From contig CALFBL010000244.1 in assembly GCA_937951695.1 (NCBI GenBank), forward strand, positions 1-5,557: 5,557 nucleotides of DNA, written 5' to 3'. The position numbers and the translations under genes were made by a program. The notes beneath the pieces are model-generated. The model was given only the letters and a program-made list of their open reading frames with translations. It was not told the origin of the DNA and did no database searches. The DNA comes from an uncultured Granulosicoccaceae bacterium (lineage in GTDB: Bacteria; Pseudomonadota; Gammaproteobacteria; Granulosicoccales; Granulosicoccaceae). Positions 1 to 5,557 of the stretch are shown here, piece by piece (position 1 is the first letter of the stretch; each line of letters starts with the position of its first letter).

Positions 1-94
1 CACCGGTTCGACCTGTTCGCCATCAAGCGCTGTGCTTTGCAATCGTTGTGAATTGATTCCTACGGTTATTTTGAGACTTGCGGTATCCGTGCAC
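1..94 (-). other. Non-coding stretch downstream of the IS transposase, part of the expected guide-RNA region
   Basis: These bases follow the transposase stop codon and show no convincing reading frame. In the IS1111 group the non-coding RNA that pairs with target and donor DNA (bridge or seekRNA) is encoded between the transposase gene and the downstream end of the element. By position this is the start of that region. I could not recognise the RNA fold or guide loops in so short a piece, so the call rests on family knowledge, not on visible structure. Confidence 0.35.
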
Positions 95-1141
95 TCAGGG
101 TTCGATGGCAACCGATGCCGCAAGCCTCGGGTCGTACTCAACGCCACAGTGGGCCAATGCCCAAGCCATGCGCGCTGTCTTGTTGGCCAATGCCACCGTG
201 GCAACATTAACGTGTTTGCGGGCGACTAGGGCATTCACCCAACGGCTGAGCCCATCGTCGCGATACTTGGCGTGCCTTATTACAGCGCGAGCACCGTGGA
301 CCATCAACTTGCGCCGATACGCATCTCCTCTTTTGCTAATGCCTAGGAGCCGATCTTTACCACCGGTGCTGTGTTGCCGGGGTACCAAACCAAGCGATGC
401 AGCAAAATCACGCCCTTTGCCAAAGGTACGCCCGTCACCCAGCGCAGCGGCAAGCGCCGTTGCCGACAACGGGCCCACTCCACGTAAGCTCATCAGGCGT
501 CGTGCAACCGGGTCTTCTTTTGCCTGCTCAGAAACACGGGCATCCTGACGCTTGATGCGCTCATCTAAATACTGAAGGTCTTCTCTGAGTTCAGCTAATT
601 GGGCGCGAAAGCCCTCACTCAAGCCGTTGTCCGCCGCTTCCAACCAGCAAGGGATCGCACGACGCAGTTGATTGATACCTTGGGGTGCAACAATGCCGTA
701 TTCACCGACTAACCCACGGATGTGATTAGCCACAGCGGTGCGATGCTTGATGAGCTCAGAACGGATACGGTGCATCGCCTGGGTATCCTGCTGACGGCAA
801 GTTTTAACCGAAACAAAGCGCATACTAGGCCGACCAGCTGCCTCACAAATTGCCTCAGCATCGGCTCGATCATTTTTATTGCTTTTTACGAACGGTTTGA
901 CAAATTGAGCGGCGATTAATTTAACCGGGTAACCCCGCTTGTTTAACTCACGCCCCCAGTGGTGCGATGAGGCACAAGCCTCCATGGCAATGGTGGCACC
1001 CTGCGGGACCCGCTGGCATAGAGCCTCAACCCAGTCACCGCGTTTAAGCTTCGCTTCCCACCGACACTGTTCCTTCGAATCTACGGCATGAACATGGAAA
1101 ACGGATTTTGCGATATCAACGCCGACTCGTGTAATCTTCAT
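95..1141 (-). CDS. IS110/IS1111-family DEDD transposase, full length
   Basis: This is a site-specific, RNA-guided transposase that moves the element through a circular intermediate. The 348 residues are the usual length for the family. The N-terminal RuvC-like DEDD domain is seen as GVDIAKSVF (D9), AMEACASSHHW (E54) and NKNDRADAEAICEA (D91, D94). A charged, probably coiled-coil linker runs from about 175 to 210. The C-terminal Transposase_20 domain begins at RRLMSLRGVGPLSATAL (214-230) and continues through LGLVPRQHSTGGKDRLLGI. S258 there is the likely nucleophilic serine known from relatives such as IS621. All expected acidic residues are present and there is no frameshift, so the enzyme is probably active. 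The ATG start is supported by GAGGAG 9 nt upstream (1151-1156) and by a conserved-looking N-terminus (MKITRVGVDIAKSVFHVHAVD-like). It is not part of the neighbouring metabolic operon. Confidence 0.95.
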   Translation of the reverse strand: MKITRVGVDIAKSVFHVHAVDSKEQCRWEAKLKRGDWVEALCQRVPQGATIAMEACASSHHWGRELNKRGYPVKLIAAQFVKPFVKSNKNDRADAEAICEAAGRPSMRFVSVKTCRQQDTQAMHRIRSELIKHRTAVANHIRGLVGEYGIVAPQGINQLRRAIPCWLEAADNGLSEGFRAQLAELREDLQYLDERIKRQDARVSEQAKEDPVARRLMSLRGVGPLSATALAAALGDGRTFGKGRDFAASLGLVPRQHSTGGKDRLLGISKRGDAYRRKLMVHGARAVIRHAKYRDDGLSRWVNALVARKHVNVATVALANKTARMAWALAHCGVEYDPRLAASVAIEP

Positions 1142-1143
1142 GG

Positions 1144-1233
1144 TGGACTTCTCCTCAGTTTTCTTGAATGAGCGGTTTAATCCTAATCATTCTGGCGCCT
1201 CGACGCCGATTTGTTAAGGCGGGGAGGAGTCCA
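1144..1233 (-). promoter_or_regulatory. Transposase leader with a possible hairpin that covers its ribosome binding site
   Basis: Bases 1221-1233 and 1144-1156 are inverted repeats matching at 11 of 13 positions, separated by 64 nt. In a transcript entering from the flank they would pair UGGACUCCUCCCC with GAGGAGAAGUCCA: six base pairs, one mismatch, four pairs, one mismatch, one pair. The second arm contains the transposase Shine-Dalgarno sequence GAGGAG, 9 nt before the ATG. Such a fold would hide the binding site on read-through mRNA. A transcript starting inside the leader would lack the first arm and stay translatable. This layout is known from IS10 and IS50; its use here is inferred. 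Confidence 0.45.
1221..1233 (-). repeat. Subterminal inverted repeat at the upstream end of the IS
   Basis: Read in the direction of the transposase, this is TGGACTCCTCCCC. It lies about 7 nt inside the inferred element boundary, as expected for the IS1111 group, whose inverted repeats are not at the very tips. The partner at the other end of the element is outside the window, so the assignment rests on position, on general resemblance to IS1111-group ends, and on the flank switching to Tn3-like coding sequence just beyond it. Confidence 0.55.
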
Positions 1234-1240
1234 TACCATT

Positions 1241-1384
1241 GGTTACGTCACACCATTGGCATGGCAGCACATCAACTTCTATGGCCGGTACCGGTTCGAC
1301 GGGAGCCTCAAACCAATCTACCTCACTAAAATGGCATCAGAACTGGCTAGATCGGACTCAAGGCGGTGGGCTGTCAGAGCCTAA
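1241..1384 (+). pseudogene. C-terminal fragment of a Tn3-family transposase (TnpA), cut by the IS
   Basis: The frame that ends at the TAA at 1382-1384 reads GYVTPLAWQHINFYGRYRFDG, then SLKPIYL and a short basic tail. This matches the end of Tn3-family TnpA proteins, where a (V/L)SPLxWxHINxxGxY motif lies a few dozen residues before the stop. Only about 45 residues remain out of nearly 1000, and similarity starts exactly where the IS1111 end is expected. The rest of the gene may lie beyond the far side of the IS or be lost. The fragment is recognised by motif only; no other frame in 1240-1467 looks like a known protein. It points toward the end of the minus-strand oxidoreductase gene. Bases 1385-1467 between them contain no gene and no clear terminator. 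Confidence 0.72.
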
Positions 1385-1467
1385 TTGCATAAATGGCTAC
1401 TGCATAATATCGGCGGTTTGGGCCAACTTAACCCACTACCGACGTGAGACAGACCGACTGGTATCGG

Positions 1468-2625
1468 TTAACGGTACATCGGTGGCCGAGCATCCACCCA
1501 CTGGCCGTCGGCTTTACCCGATTCTGCCACCGCGGCCACCGCGGCCATCGAACGTAAACCGTCTTCTGCACGAGGAAACAGGTTCGCCGCCTTGTTGCAA
1601 TCACGATTTTCTTTGATCGCCTGTATCGCCTCGCTTAGATCGGTGTAGATATTTGCGAACGCCAATGGCATGCCTTCGGCGTGGCCGATGGTGACCCGGG
1701 TGGTACGATCGGCTTCGGGAGATAGATTGCTTTCACCTCGTTCGATGATTTGCAATCGCTCATTCAACGGCATGTAATAAAGCTGGTTCGGATGTTCTTG
1801 CGACCAGCGCAATCCGCCGGTTTCACCAAAGACCTGAATGCCTAAGCCGTGTTGACGGCCAATCGCAATCGACGATGTCCATAACCGACCGACCACGCCG
1901 TTGTCCATGCGAAAGTTAACCATGGCATCGTCTTCCAGTACCCGCGATGAGATGCAAGACACCGTGTCTGCCGACAGTTTTGTTACTTCAGCGCCGGTAA
2001 CGAAACTTGCCATGTGCATGGCGTGAATGCCACAGTCGGCAAACTGTGCCGAGACGCCTGCTTGCGCAGGATCATAACGCCAACGCACTCGAGGATTATC
2101 TGCATCAGCCGCGTCGGCGTGATGCCCATGGGAGAATTCAGCGTTAACCAAGCGCACTTTACCAATATCGCCACGGGCGATCATCGCACGCATGTGTCGC
2201 ACCAGCGAAAAGCCGGAATACCCATAGTTAACGGCGCACAATCGATGGGCTTTTTTGGCGGTACGCACGATATCTTCGCCTTGCTCGACGGTCATGGTCA
2301 TCGGTTTTTCGCATAACACATGAAAGCCTGCTGCAAGAAAGGCTTTGGTGATTTCGTAATGCGTGGAATTCGGTGTTGCCACCGTGACCAGATCAATGCG
2401 GTCCTCGCGCGCGGATTCACCAGCGAGCATGTCCTGCCAGCTGCCGTAGGCGCGATCTTTGGTGATGCCTAAGCGCATCGCGTAATCGCGGCCTTCTTGC
2501 GGGCGATGATCCAGAGCGCCGGCAACAAAATCAAACAAATCGTCAAGCCCCGATGCAAGACGATGCGCTGGGCCTATCTGGCTACCTTCACCGCCACCGA
2601 TTAACCCCCACGAGAGCTTTGCCAT
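1468..2625 (-). CDS. Gfo/Idh/MocA-family NAD(P)-dependent oxidoreductase, probably an inositol or inosose dehydrogenase
   Basis: This is a cytoplasmic dehydrogenase of 385 residues from the chosen start. The N-terminal Rossmann fold carries the dinucleotide loop GGGEGSQIG (10-18), followed by TVATPNSTHYE (81-91) and the family hallmark CEKPMTM (105-111), whose lysine is normally catalytic. The C-terminal substrate domain shows FADCGIHAMHM (195-205), where D197 and H201 fit the usual DxGxH catalytic pair. It is the second gene of a tight operon behind the IolE-like gene, so an inositol or inosose isomer is the likely substrate. The sequence does not settle which one, and I do not call it iolG. 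The ATG at 2625 is preferred because AAGGTG lies 6 nt upstream; a GTG at 2634, three codons earlier, has no such site. Near the C-terminus, 1526-1548 holds a 9-bp tandem repeat encoding AAVAAV. No frameshift is seen. Confidence 0.9.
   Translation of the reverse strand: MAKLSWGLIGGGEGSQIGPAHRLASGLDDLFDFVAGALDHRPQEGRDYAMRLGITKDRAYGSWQDMLAGESAREDRIDLVTVATPNSTHYEITKAFLAAGFHVLCEKPMTMTVEQGEDIVRTAKKAHRLCAVNYGYSGFSLVRHMRAMIARGDIGKVRLVNAEFSHGHHADAADADNPRVRWRYDPAQAGVSAQFADCGIHAMHMASFVTGAEVTKLSADTVSCISSRVLEDDAMVNFRMDNGVVGRLWTSSIAIGRQHGLGIQVFGETGGLRWSQEHPNQLYYMPLNERLQIIERGESNLSPEADRTTRVTIGHAEGMPLAFANIYTDLSEAIQAIKENRDCNKAANLFPRAEDGLRSMAAVAAVAESGKADGQWVDARPPMYR
1526..1548. repeat. Short 9-bp tandem repeat inside the oxidoreductase gene
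   Basis: GCCACCGCG occurs twice in tandem (1526-1534 and 1535-1543), followed by the first four bases of a third copy (GCCA, then T). It is in frame and encodes the Ala-Ala-Val repeat near the C-terminus of the minus-strand protein. It could expand or contract by slippage without shifting the frame. Confidence 0.6.
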
Positions 2626-2631
2626 GTTTGT

Positions 2632-2637
2632 CACCTT
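2632..2637 (-). promoter_or_regulatory. Ribosome binding site that decides the oxidoreductase start
   Basis: On the minus strand AAGGTG lies 6 nt before the ATG at 2625. It overlaps the TAA stop of the upstream IolE-like gene (2636-2638) and includes the alternative GTG codon (2632-2634). This favours the ATG start and suggests translational coupling between the two genes. Confidence 0.65.
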
Positions 2638-3529
2638 AAGAGAAGCCGATGGATTGCAGGTACTCGCGATTTAACCTCGCATCGCGCAGCGGATCAGGAT
2701 CCAGCGTCGGGTCGCAATCCTGTTCGATCGTGCACCAACCTGAAAAACCGGCGTTATCGAGAAGTTTCTTCACTGCGGGAAAGTCCACTTCACCATCAGC
2801 CAGATTACAAAAGATGCCTTGACCGCAGGCGTCATAAAAGCCTGTGCGGTGTTTAACAGCGGCAGCTTTGACTGCGGCGTCGGTGCTTTTAAAATGGACG
2901 TAGGTGATTCGATCCATATGGCGCTGCATGAAGGCCACCGGGTCAAACCCTGCGTAGGTGCAGTGCCCGGTGTCGATGCATAGCTTCAACAGATTGCTGT
3001 CCACTTCGGCGAGTAACCGTTCCACTTCGGGTTCAAAATCTATAAAACCACCGGCGTGCGGATGCATCTCCGGAATAAGACCGTACTCGTCACGGCCAAT
3101 TTTCGCGACGGTGCTGATGCGTTTAACGAAGGACTTCCACTGAGCATCGTCCATTTGCACAGCCTCGGCTGGCCGACCCGCTGTGGGTGCGCGAGCTGCA
3201 GCGATGGAATCAATTAACACAAAGTGTTCCGCGCCGTGCGCCTTTAATGCCGCACAGGTGCGATGCGCACCGTCAAGCACGTCATTCCAGGCCTCGGGGT
3301 CATGAAACGGACGAAACACCACTCCGGCAATCAGTTCCAGTTTCTGCGCTTCCAGCGCTGGCCCGAGCACGTCTGGGTCTTCCGGCATAAAGCCAACCGG
3401 GCCCAGTTCGATGCCTTTATACCCCGCAGCTGCACAATCCTTTAAAACCGATTGCCAACTGGGGTTACGGGCGTCATCAGCAAATTCCACGCCCCAGGAG
3501 CAGGGCGCGTTTCCGATCTTTATGCTCAT
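2636..3529 (-). CDS. iolE: IolE-like myo-inosose dehydratase, TIM-barrel (AP endonuclease family 2 fold)
   Basis: The likely reaction is dehydration of 2-keto-myo-inositol (inosose) to 3D-trihydroxycyclohexane-1,2-dione, the step before IolD. The protein has 297 residues, the usual length, in one xylose-isomerase-like barrel. The four metal ligands of this fold can be placed at E154 (IPEMHPHAG), D186 (CIDTGHCTYAG), H212 (YVHFKS) and E269 (CTIEQD). The N-terminus, KIGNAPCSWGVEF, differs from the GINPISW form of classical Bacillus-type IolE, so it belongs to a related subgroup whose substrate is inferred from context. The ATG start is supported by AAGGTAG 7 nt upstream (3537-3543). It is the first gene of the minus-strand unit, 10 nt before the dehydrogenase gene, and is transcribed divergently from iolD. 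A sugar epimerase or isomerase acting on another inositol isomer is the main alternative. Confidence 0.82.
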   Translation of the reverse strand: MSIKIGNAPCSWGVEFADDARNPSWQSVLKDCAAAGYKGIELGPVGFMPEDPDVLGPALEAQKLELIAGVVFRPFHDPEAWNDVLDGAHRTCAALKAHGAEHFVLIDSIAAARAPTAGRPAEAVQMDDAQWKSFVKRISTVAKIGRDEYGLIPEMHPHAGGFIDFEPEVERLLAEVDSNLLKLCIDTGHCTYAGFDPVAFMQRHMDRITYVHFKSTDAAVKAAAVKHRTGFYDACGQGIFCNLADGEVDFPAVKKLLDNAGFSGWCTIEQDCDPTLDPDPLRDARLNREYLQSIGFS

Positions 3530-3536
3530 GATTCAA

Positions 3537-3543
3537 CTACCTT
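3537..3543 (-). promoter_or_regulatory. Ribosome binding site of the IolE-like gene
   Basis: Minus-strand AAGGTAG is separated by 7 nt from the ATG at 3529. It is a good Shine-Dalgarno match and fixes the start of the gene. Confidence 0.65.
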
Positions 3544-3607
3544 AAACGGATTGGGATCGGTTGCTAAAAAGGCTGAGGTATTTCCGCCCATCGACTGTAC
3601 TGGCGCG

Positions 3608-3636
3608 TTGCAACCGGTTGCATTTCATTGTATCCT
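3608..3636 (+). promoter_or_regulatory. Possible weaker promoter for iolD
   Basis: TTGCAA (3608-3613) and TATCCT (3631-3636) are 17 bp apart; each matches consensus at four of six bases. Start would be near 3643, about 37 nt before the iolD ATG. The palindromic operator overlaps the -35 and spacer. The match is modest and this promoter is less certain than the opposing one. Confidence 0.35.
3609..3622. promoter_or_regulatory. Perfect 14-bp palindromic operator of LacI/GalR type
   Basis: TGCAACCGGTTGCA is identical to its reverse complement and fits the LacI/GalR-family operator pattern TGNAANCGNTTNCA, with the central CpG typical of that family. It lies in the 150-nt gap between the divergent iolE-like and iolD genes. 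It covers the predicted start point of the minus-strand promoter and the -35/spacer of the plus-strand one, so a bound repressor could block both. The regulator is not encoded in this window; the family is inferred from the site alone. Confidence 0.65.
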
Positions 3637-3656
3637 AGCTGTGTTTTTAGCGTCAA
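3627..3656 (-). promoter_or_regulatory. Sigma-70-type promoter for the iolE-oxidoreductase operon
   Basis: On the minus strand TTGACG (3651-3656) and TACAAT (3627-3632) each match the consensus at five of six bases and are 18 bp apart. Transcription would start near 3620-3622, inside the palindromic operator, giving a leader of about 90 nt before the iolE-like start codon. Predicted from sequence only. Confidence 0.6.
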
Positions 3657-3679
3657 CACAAAATACCGGCCGATTGCTC

Positions 3680-5554
3680 ATGAGTGCGTTTGATTCCACA
3701 GTGCGTTTAACCACAGCGTCCGCCATTATTCGGTGGATGGCGAATCAGTACACGGTTGTTAACGGGCAGGAAGTCCGTGTGTTCGGCGGTGGCTTTGGCA
3801 TCTTTGGTCACGGCAACGTACCGTGTCTGGGCGGGGCTTTGTACGAGCATCGCAACGAACTGGCCTTGTATCGTGGCCAGAATGAACAAAGCATGGGCTT
3901 TGCAGCCGCTGGCTATGCCAAGTACCACTTGCGCCGACGCATGATGTTCTGTACCGCATCGGCAGGCCCCGGCACCGCTAATCTGGTTACAGCATCCGCG
4001 CTGGCACACGCTAATCGGTTACCGATGTTAATGCTGTGCGGGGATACGTTTTTAACCCGCCTACCGGATCCTGTGCTGCAACAGCTGGAGAACTTCAACG
4101 ATCCTACCTTTGGGGTCAACGATGCGTTCAAACCAGTCACCCGTTATTGGGATCGCATCTGCCACCCCGCGCAAATCCTTCAATCGTTACCCAATGCATT
4201 AGCCACCATGCTCGATCCGATCGACTGTGGTCCGGCGTTTATCGGGTTGCCGCAAGATGTACAAGGCTGGGCCTACGATTACCCGGAAGTTTTTTTTAAT
4301 AAACGCGTACACAACATACGCCGGCAATCGGTCGATAGCGTTGAGCTTCAACAGGCCGCGGCAGTGTTGACATCAGCCAGCCGGCCGGTCTTGATCGCCG
4401 GCGGTGGCGTGCAGTATTCAGGGGCGGTTGCAGAACTCAAAGCCTTTGCCGAAACGCACAACATCCCTGTGGTGGAAACCATTGCCGGACGGGCTAATCT
4501 AGTCAGTGACGATGCATTGAACATTGGGCCCTTGGGTGTAACCGGTTCCAATTCAGCCAACGCGATTGCCAAGCAAGCCGATTGCATTTTTGCGGTGGGT
4601 ACACGCTTGCAGGATTTCACCACAGGCTCCTGGACAGCGTTTGATAAATCCGCCACTTTGGTGACATTAAACGTCGGTCGGCACGACGCTATGAAACACG
4701 GATCTGTGTCCATGGTGGGGGACGCCAAATTGGGGCTTGAGGCGTTTAGCGCCGAATTAAACGGCTATATCGCACCCAGCTCGTGGGTATCGAATGCTCA
4801 AACCGAGCGCAAAGCCTGGGACGATTACGTCGCCGACAACGTATCATCCGGTGGCAATAAACCCAACAGTTATGCGCAGGCGATTGGTGTTGTTAATGGC
4901 TTGATGGGAGAGCGAGATCGGGTGGTGGCTGCCGCCGGTGGCTTACCCGCAGAAGTCACCGCCAATTGGCGCACGTTGTCGCCAGGGACGGTCGATGTTG
5001 AATTTGGCTTCTCTTGCATGGGCTATGAAATCTCTGGTGCATGGGGGGCGCGTATTGCGCAAAGCGAGAATGAAGCGGAGCAGGATACGGTCGTGTTCAT
5101 CGGTGATGGCTCGTACCTGATGATGAATTCGGATGTGTATTCGGCCGTACTCAGTCAGAAAAAACTCATAATATGCGTGCTTGATAACGGCGGCTTTGCT
5201 GTCATAAACAAGCTACAAAACAACACCGGTAATGAAAGCTTCAACAATCTGATTGGCGATTGCCCGACGGTGCCAACCCCTATGAGTGTGAACTTCGAAC
5301 AGCACGCAGCGGCGATGGGTGCGGTTGCCGAGACGGTTGCCAATCCGGCAGAACTTGGCGAGGCTTTCAAGCGCGCCAAGGCTCGCAAAGAGACATCGGT
5401 TATCGTCATGCAGGTTGATCCTTACGACGGCTGGACAACCGAAGGTCACACTTGGTGGGAAGTGGGTACGCCTAGCGTCAGCTCCCGCAAATCGGTGCAA
5501 GCGGCGCATGAAGATTGGGAATCCACCCGTGTCGAACAGCGAAAAGGGGTTTGA
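3680..5554 (+). CDS. iolD: IolD, 3D-(3,5/4)-trihydroxycyclohexane-1,2-dione hydrolase (ThDP-dependent)
   Basis: It hydrolyses the ring of trihydroxycyclohexane-1,2-dione to 5-deoxy-D-glucuronate in myo-inositol breakdown, in the cytoplasm. From the ATG at 3680 it has 624 residues, normal for IolD, with three domains of the acetolactate synthase type. The N-terminal pyrimidine-binding domain contains FGIFGHGNVPCLG (39-51) and RGQNEQSMGFAAAGYAK, with catalytic E69. The middle domain starts near RPVLIAGGGVQYSG (235-248). The C-terminal pyrophosphate-binding domain has GDGSYLMMNSD (475-485) and LDNGG (501-505), the GDG-N cofactor motif. The reading frame is open back to 3452, but that extension lies antisense to iolE and across the promoter region, while IolD homology begins just after M1 (VRLTTASAIIRWMANQY). 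No good Shine-Dalgarno sequence precedes the ATG. AAAAGGGG just before the stop may serve a following gene beyond the window. Confidence 0.95.
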   Translation: MSAFDSTVRLTTASAIIRWMANQYTVVNGQEVRVFGGGFGIFGHGNVPCLGGALYEHRNELALYRGQNEQSMGFAAAGYAKYHLRRRMMFCTASAGPGTANLVTASALAHANRLPMLMLCGDTFLTRLPDPVLQQLENFNDPTFGVNDAFKPVTRYWDRICHPAQILQSLPNALATMLDPIDCGPAFIGLPQDVQGWAYDYPEVFFNKRVHNIRRQSVDSVELQQAAAVLTSASRPVLIAGGGVQYSGAVAELKAFAETHNIPVVETIAGRANLVSDDALNIGPLGVTGSNSANAIAKQADCIFAVGTRLQDFTTGSWTAFDKSATLVTLNVGRHDAMKHGSVSMVGDAKLGLEAFSAELNGYIAPSSWVSNAQTERKAWDDYVADNVSSGGNKPNSYAQAIGVVNGLMGERDRVVAAAGGLPAEVTANWRTLSPGTVDVEFGFSCMGYEISGAWGARIAQSENEAEQDTVVFIGDGSYLMMNSDVYSAVLSQKKLIICVLDNGGFAVINKLQNNTGNESFNNLIGDCPTVPTPMSVNFEQHAAAMGAVAETVANPAELGEAFKRAKARKETSVIVMQVDPYDGWTTEGHTWWEVGTPSVSSRKSVQAAHEDWESTRVEQRKGV

Positions 5555-5557
5555 CGA

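Larger units (their letters stand above)
1..1240 (-). mobile_element. IS110-family insertion sequence, IS1111 group, cut by the left window edge
   Basis: The element comprises the transposase gene at 95-1141, a leader of about 100 nt, and a subterminal inverted repeat (1221-1233). It reads right to left, so its upstream end lies near 1240 and its downstream end lies before base 1. The IS1111 assignment rests on the transposase sequence (a KSNKNDxxDAEAICEAAxRPSMRFV-like block typical of IS4321/IS5075 relatives) and on the short upstream leader with an inverted repeat a few bases inside the end. No matching partner repeat (TGGACTCCTCCCC on the plus strand) occurs in 1-94, so the far end is outside. 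IS1111 elements usually make no target duplication, so the exact boundary (about 1237-1243) cannot be fixed from one side. The flank begins in Tn3-like coding sequence. Confidence 0.8.

Noticed and set aside
2..12. ACCGGTTCGAC also occurs at 1290-1300
   Set aside because: An 11-bp match with no wider similarity. The second copy lies about 50 bp outside the IS end and codes for part of the TnpA remnant, so it is not a target duplication or a plausible guide match.
53..65. TTGATTCCTACGG as the partner of the IS inverted repeat
   Set aside because: Only 8 of 13 bases match TGGACTCCTCCCC, and it would leave too little room after the transposase for the expected RNA; bases 1-50 do not continue the Tn3 tnpA frame.
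1427..1464. Inner TTAAG-like edge of a Tn3 terminal inverted repeat
   Set aside because: Read inward, the segment ends in GGGTTAAG as many Tn3 repeats end in TTAAG, but its outer end lacks the GGGG terminus and the body does not resemble a known 38-bp repeat.
1239..1616. 125-codon plus-strand frame starting at 1239
   Set aside because: It is out of frame with the Tn3 TnpA similarity, runs antisense into the oxidoreductase gene and has no protein-like motifs.
3452..3679. Open 76-codon N-terminal extension of the iolD frame
   Set aside because: It overlaps the start of the IolE-like gene on the other strand and crosses both predicted promoters and the operator; IolD homology begins just after the ATG at 3680.
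4348..4728. 126-codon minus-strand frame inside iolD, and similar antisense frames at 3707-4009 and 5155-5509
   Set aside because: They are shadows of the iolD coding strand, with no recognisable domains or ribosome binding sites.

Overview
The window looks like accessory DNA from a proteobacterial chromosome or plasmid, moderately GC-rich, most likely gammaproteobacterial (a guess from protein style only; no marker gene is present). It joins a mobile-element junction on the left to part of a myo-inositol catabolic (iol) cluster on the right.

Left part, 1 to about 1240: an IS110-family element of the IS1111 group. It has an intact DEDD transposase on the minus strand, a leader of about 100 nt, and a subterminal inverted repeat at its upstream end. 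Its other end, with most of the region expected to encode the guide (bridge/seek) RNA, lies beyond base 1. Directly against its upstream end, at 1241-1384 on the plus strand, is a short piece of a Tn3-family transposase C-terminus. The IS therefore appears to have landed in, or beside, an older Tn3-family tnpA. Bases 1385-1467 hold no gene that I can recognise.

Right part, 1468 to 5554: two divergent transcription units of inositol breakdown. On the minus strand, an IolE-like inosose dehydratase (TIM barrel) is followed 10 nt later by a Gfo/Idh/MocA NAD(P)-dependent dehydrogenase. On the plus strand is iolD, the thiamine-diphosphate-dependent hydrolase that opens the cyclohexanetrione ring. 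In the established pathway a dehydrogenase oxidises inositol to inosose, IolE dehydrates it to the trihydroxycyclohexanedione, and IolD hydrolyses that to 5-deoxyglucuronate, so the three genes can make up consecutive steps. The operon probably continues past the right edge.

The 150-nt divergent gap (3530-3679) holds a perfect 14-bp palindrome, TGCAACCGGTTGCA, matching the LacI/GalR-type operator consensus. It overlaps the predicted start point of a near-consensus minus-strand promoter and the -35/spacer of a weaker plus-strand promoter, so one repressor could switch both units. No regulator gene lies in the window. The items most worth a second look are this operator, the hidden Tn3 fragment, and a hairpin that could hide the ribosome binding site of the IS transposase on read-through transcripts.
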